From JBBDIK01 sp964640385 (GTDB lineage: Bacteria > Actinomycetota > UBA4738 > JBBDHU01): a DNA stretch of 31,154 bases. Positions 28,723-31,154 of this stretch are shown here, piece after piece. Every line of letters starts with the position of its first letter. Position 1 is the first letter of the stretch. The position numbers and the translations under genes were made by a program. A model generated the notes under the pieces. It was given only the letters and a program-made list of their open reading frames with translations. It ran no database searches and was not told where the DNA came from. Location: contig CAZXFL010000022.1 of assembly GCA_964640385.1 (NCBI GenBank), positions 1-31,154 of the forward strand. The letters are read 5' to 3'.

Positions 28723-30192
28723 GTGCTGCTGTCCGTGCGCCGCCTCGCCCTCGTGGTCGCGGGCGCCTTCCTGGTGCTGGTAGGGCCTGGTCCCGTCGCC
28801 ACGGCCGACGAGGAGGGCACTCACGCGGAGGCGGTCCCGGGGGCCCCCGGGAGCGACTGGTCTCAGTTCCAGGGCAGCGCAGCGCACACCGCAGACGCGC
28901 CGGACGGCCCACCTCCGCCGTACCAACCCGCGTGGGAGTTCCCCGTCGACGGCGCCAGCGGCGCGTCCTCGCCGGTGATCTTCGAAGGTGTGATCTACGC
29001 GGTCGGCCCCGAGACGGTGTTCGCCGTGGACCCGTCGACCGGCGAACAGGTTTGGTCCCTGCCTCGGAAGCCAGGCTCGGCCAATCCCGTTCCGGCGGTC
29101 GCGAGTGTCCGTGGCGAGGATGTGCTGCTCTTCTTGCAAGGGTCCGGGGACGACACGAACCTGGCGTCGGTCGATCTGCGCAACCATGACCGCGCCACCA
29201 CGCTGGCCACCTTGGAGGAGGACTCCTCCCGAGGGATCACCGTCGCGGACGATGTTGCGTTCGTAGGAGACGTTCGAGGCACGGTGTACGCCGTCGATCT
29301 GAAGGAGCGGGAACTGATGTGGACCCGCGACGTGGGCGAGTCACCCGTCATCCTGCCGCCGCCGGTCGACGGAGGCGCGGTGTTCGTGAACAGCGCCGAC
29401 CAGCAGGGGATCCAACGACTCTTGGCGCTGGACCCATCGACCGGAGAACCCCGGTGGCAGGTGACCTTGGGTCCGCTCGGGCTGACGACGAGCGGTTTGT
29501 CCGTGGCCGACGAACGGGTCTACGCGGCCTTCGCCGACGGGAGCGTGCGCGCCTATTCGGTGGACAAGGGTGCTCTGCTCTGGTCCAGCCGCGTGCTGCG
29601 CCCGGCGCCGAGCCCGTTCCTGCCCGTGTCGCCGTTCATGATGCCCGCCGTCGCAGGAGGGAAGGTGTTCGTCTCGGGAGAGTCGGGTGGTCTCTACGCC
29701 CTGGATGCCGCGACCGGCGACCTCCTGTGGGACTACCAGTTCTCCGGAGGACCGGAAGGGTTCATCCTGAGGAGTTCCCCCGCCATTGCGTCGACGGCGG
29801 TGCTGGTCGGGCTCCAGGACGGAAGGCTCGGAGCGGTCGATACTGCCGAGGGCACCGGCATCTTCGAGCTGGCGATCGACGCGGACCCCAGCGGCCGCCG
29901 GCCTCTGAAGGGCATCGCCATCTCCGACGAGCTGATCGTCGCGTCCCGCGGTGGTGGGGGCGGCGGGCTGGTCGCCTTCCGAGCGGATCCCGGCGGGAAA
30001 CTGACCGCCACCGCATCGCCGACCCAACTCCGGCTCGGACCGACGCTCGCCCCATACCTGCTGGCACTCGTGCTGGTAGCGGGGATCGCGCTCGGCATCG
30101 CGTGGGTCGTGAAGGTGTTGCTCGAGAGGCGGAACCCTCCGCCGGATCCGATGGAAGACGCGGGGGACGACCTCGCAGATGAGGTCGGCTGA
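28723..30192 (+). CDS. Membrane-anchored PQQ-type beta-propeller protein, function unknown
   Basis: The 489-residue protein has a signal peptide (cleavage near ATA|DE at 28-29), SQFQGSAAHTADAP at the start of the mature part, and a repeat series typical of PQQ/BamB-like propellers. FAVDPSTGEQVWSLP, YAVDLKERELMWTRD, LALDPSTGEPRWQVT, RAYSVDKGALLWSSR and YALDAATGDLLWDYQ are the blades' A-D-x-x-x-G-x-x-x-W motifs. A single membrane helix follows (about 444-466, in YLLALVLVAGIALGIAWVV), then a short acidic cytoplasmic tail. Most of the protein would lie outside the cell. No enzyme residues stand out. The GTG start has GAAAGGA upstream; it overlaps the next gene by one base. Confidence 0.85.
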   Translation: MLLSVRRLALVVAGAFLVLVGPGPVATADEEGTHAEAVPGAPGSDWSQFQGSAAHTADAPDGPPPPYQPAWEFPVDGASGASSPVIFEGVIYAVGPETVFAVDPSTGEQVWSLPRKPGSANPVPAVASVRGEDVLLFLQGSGDDTNLASVDLRNHDRATTLATLEEDSSRGITVADDVAFVGDVRGTVYAVDLKERELMWTRDVGESPVILPPPVDGGAVFVNSADQQGIQRLLALDPSTGEPRWQVTLGPLGLTTSGLSVADERVYAAFADGSVRAYSVDKGALLWSSRVLRPAPSPFLPVSPFMMPAVAGGKVFVSGESGGLYALDAATGDLLWDYQFSGGPEGFILRSSPAIASTAVLVGLQDGRLGAVDTAEGTGIFELAIDADPSGRRPLKGIAISDELIVASRGGGGGGLVAFRADPGGKLTATASPTQLRLGPTLAPYLLALVLVAGIALGIAWVVKVLLERRNPPPDPMEDAGDDLADEVG

Positions 30193-31139
30193 TGGCGAAG
30201 AAGAAGAAGCGCGCGCAGCGCCGGCCGGCGCCATCGGGCAACGGTCACAACCCGAGGCAGGCGCCGGCCCGCAAGGAGCCGGACGCCGTGGCCGTGCCCA
30301 AGCACCCAGGTGCCACTGTGTTCCCGCCGGTCTACCGGTCGCTCCTGTCGGGACTTGGGGCTGCGGCGGGGAACCCCGTCGTGTTACTGGCTCCCCTCGT
30401 CCTCGTCCTGCTCATCTGGATGGCGCTCGTCGCCGCCGGGCTGCGCTTCTTCCCTTTCGAGATGCCGAGCGCGCTCGCGCTCACTCCGATCGGGTCGTCC
30501 TTCGACGGATCGGTGTCGAGCACGCTGTTCGGGATGAGTCTGTCGACGCTCTTCGCGATCCTGATCTTCACGCTCCTCCGGTCGGTCATCTGGGCCGTTC
30601 TCATCGGGATGATGGACGAGGTGATGGCCTTCGGCCGCGTCACCGGAGTAGGCCCCTTGCGGGGCCTCCGATCGTTCCTCGCGGTGCTCACGTACGAGTA
30701 CATCGGGGTGCTCATCACGCTGTTCGGGAGCATCCTCGTGCAAGTGCTCGGCGCCGGGGCCGGACCGATCCTGCGGATCGCGATCCCCGTCGCCGTGATC
30801 TACTTCCTCACGTTCATGCCGATCGTCGCGGTGCGGCAGGGGATCCGGGCCCGGGATGCGCTCTCACGATCGATCCGTGGCGCACGGCTGCCTGGATGGA
30901 TCCGACACCTCGTGCTGTCCATGGCTTACTACTTCTTGGCCACCATCGGACAGGACTTCCTGACCCCCGACCGATACGTGATCACCGCGACGCCGAGCTT
31001 CCGCACCTGGGTGTTCGTGTTGGCGGCAACCGTGTTCAACATGGTGTTCCTGGGAGCCTTCATCGCGGAGTGGCGGGCCGTCGAGCCCTACGTGCCCGCG
31101 AAGGCTCCTCGGCGTGCCCCGGCGCCGCGACGTCGCTAG
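30192..31139 (+). CDS. Polytopic membrane protein of unknown function
   Basis: The 315-residue protein has a basic N-terminus (MAKKKKRAQRRPAPSG), about six hydrophobic segments (near residues 61-86, 113-140, 164-190, 193-217, 237-257 and 270-293) and a basic, Pro/Arg-rich C-terminus (KAPRRAPAPRRR). A conserved-looking cytoplasmic stretch RARDALSRSIRGARLPG lies between helices. I do not recognise the family. The ATG overlaps the propeller gene stop as TGATG, so the two are almost certainly co-translated and may form an envelope complex. The gene ends 15 bases before the window edge. Confidence 0.8.
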   Translation: MAKKKKRAQRRPAPSGNGHNPRQAPARKEPDAVAVPKHPGATVFPPVYRSLLSGLGAAAGNPVVLLAPLVLVLLIWMALVAAGLRFFPFEMPSALALTPIGSSFDGSVSSTLFGMSLSTLFAILIFTLLRSVIWAVLIGMMDEVMAFGRVTGVGPLRGLRSFLAVLTYEYIGVLITLFGSILVQVLGAGAGPILRIAIPVAVIYFLTFMPIVAVRQGIRARDALSRSIRGARLPGWIRHLVLSMAYYFLATIGQDFLTPDRYVITATPSFRTWVFVLAATVFNMVFLGAFIAEWRAVEPYVPAKAPRRAPAPRRR

Positions 31140-31154
31140 GACCCCCCCTGCTAG

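Overview
The window looks like a GC-rich chromosome segment from an actinobacterium. The evidence is a set of actinobacterial marker genes (a WhiG-family sigma factor, a DUF2469 protein, and a SepIVA/Rv2927c-like coiled coil between coaD and rnc) together with the gene order coaD-sepIVA-DUF177-rpmF-rnc-mutM ... smc-ftsY-ffh-rpsP-khpA-rimM-trmD-rplS-lepB-rnhB-DUF2469-yraN-comM-dprA-xerC-whiG-M23. I cannot place it more precisely. It is mostly housekeeping DNA: 38 protein genes, no gap over 300 bases, and no tRNA, rRNA, CRISPR array, insertion sequence or prophage that I can see.

Layout. 1-374: 5' part of a probable ATP-type PEP carboxykinase gene (minus strand). 566-2363: thiL-thiD, thiamine phosphate kinases. 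2388-3230 (minus): rpmB and a TlpA-like thioredoxin lipoprotein, divergent from recG. 3287-9395: recG, rsmD, coaD, a SepIVA-like gene, DUF177, rpmF, rnc, mutM. 9435-11637: divergent nadA/nadC (NAD synthesis) and acyP, lying between mutM and smc. 11709-17982: smc, then ftsY and ffh (signal recognition particle targeting) with an orphan receiver between them. 17994-19743: rpsP-khpA-rimM-trmD, ribosome and tRNA maturation, followed by a small convergent orphan gene. 20097-23487: rplS, two signal peptidases, rnhB, DUF2469, yraN. 23569-28077: comM, dprA, xerC, whiG. 28131-31139: a secreted M23 protein, a membrane-anchored PQQ-type beta-propeller and a polytopic membrane protein.

Expression logic. 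About fifteen genes have a TANNNT -10-like hexamer ending 6-12 bases before an ATG and no Shine-Dalgarno sequence, as expected for leaderless mRNAs. Genes inside operons instead have a Shine-Dalgarno (coaD, rpmF, rpsP, xerC) or overlap the previous stop by 1-4 bases, often with GTG or TTG starts. In two places (smc/ftsY and rimM/trmD) the TAG stop codon of one gene forms the start of the next gene's -10.

Most worth a second look: a near-consensus CRP/GlxR site centred 41.5 bases before the predicted start of the M23 gene; a WhiG/FliA-type promoter motif inside ftsY; the orphan receiver in the SRP cluster; a MutM that lacks the catalytic N-terminal proline; ribosomal protein L19 with a 76-residue acidic tail; and the uncharacterised propeller/membrane protein pair. 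None is proven to be a new system.
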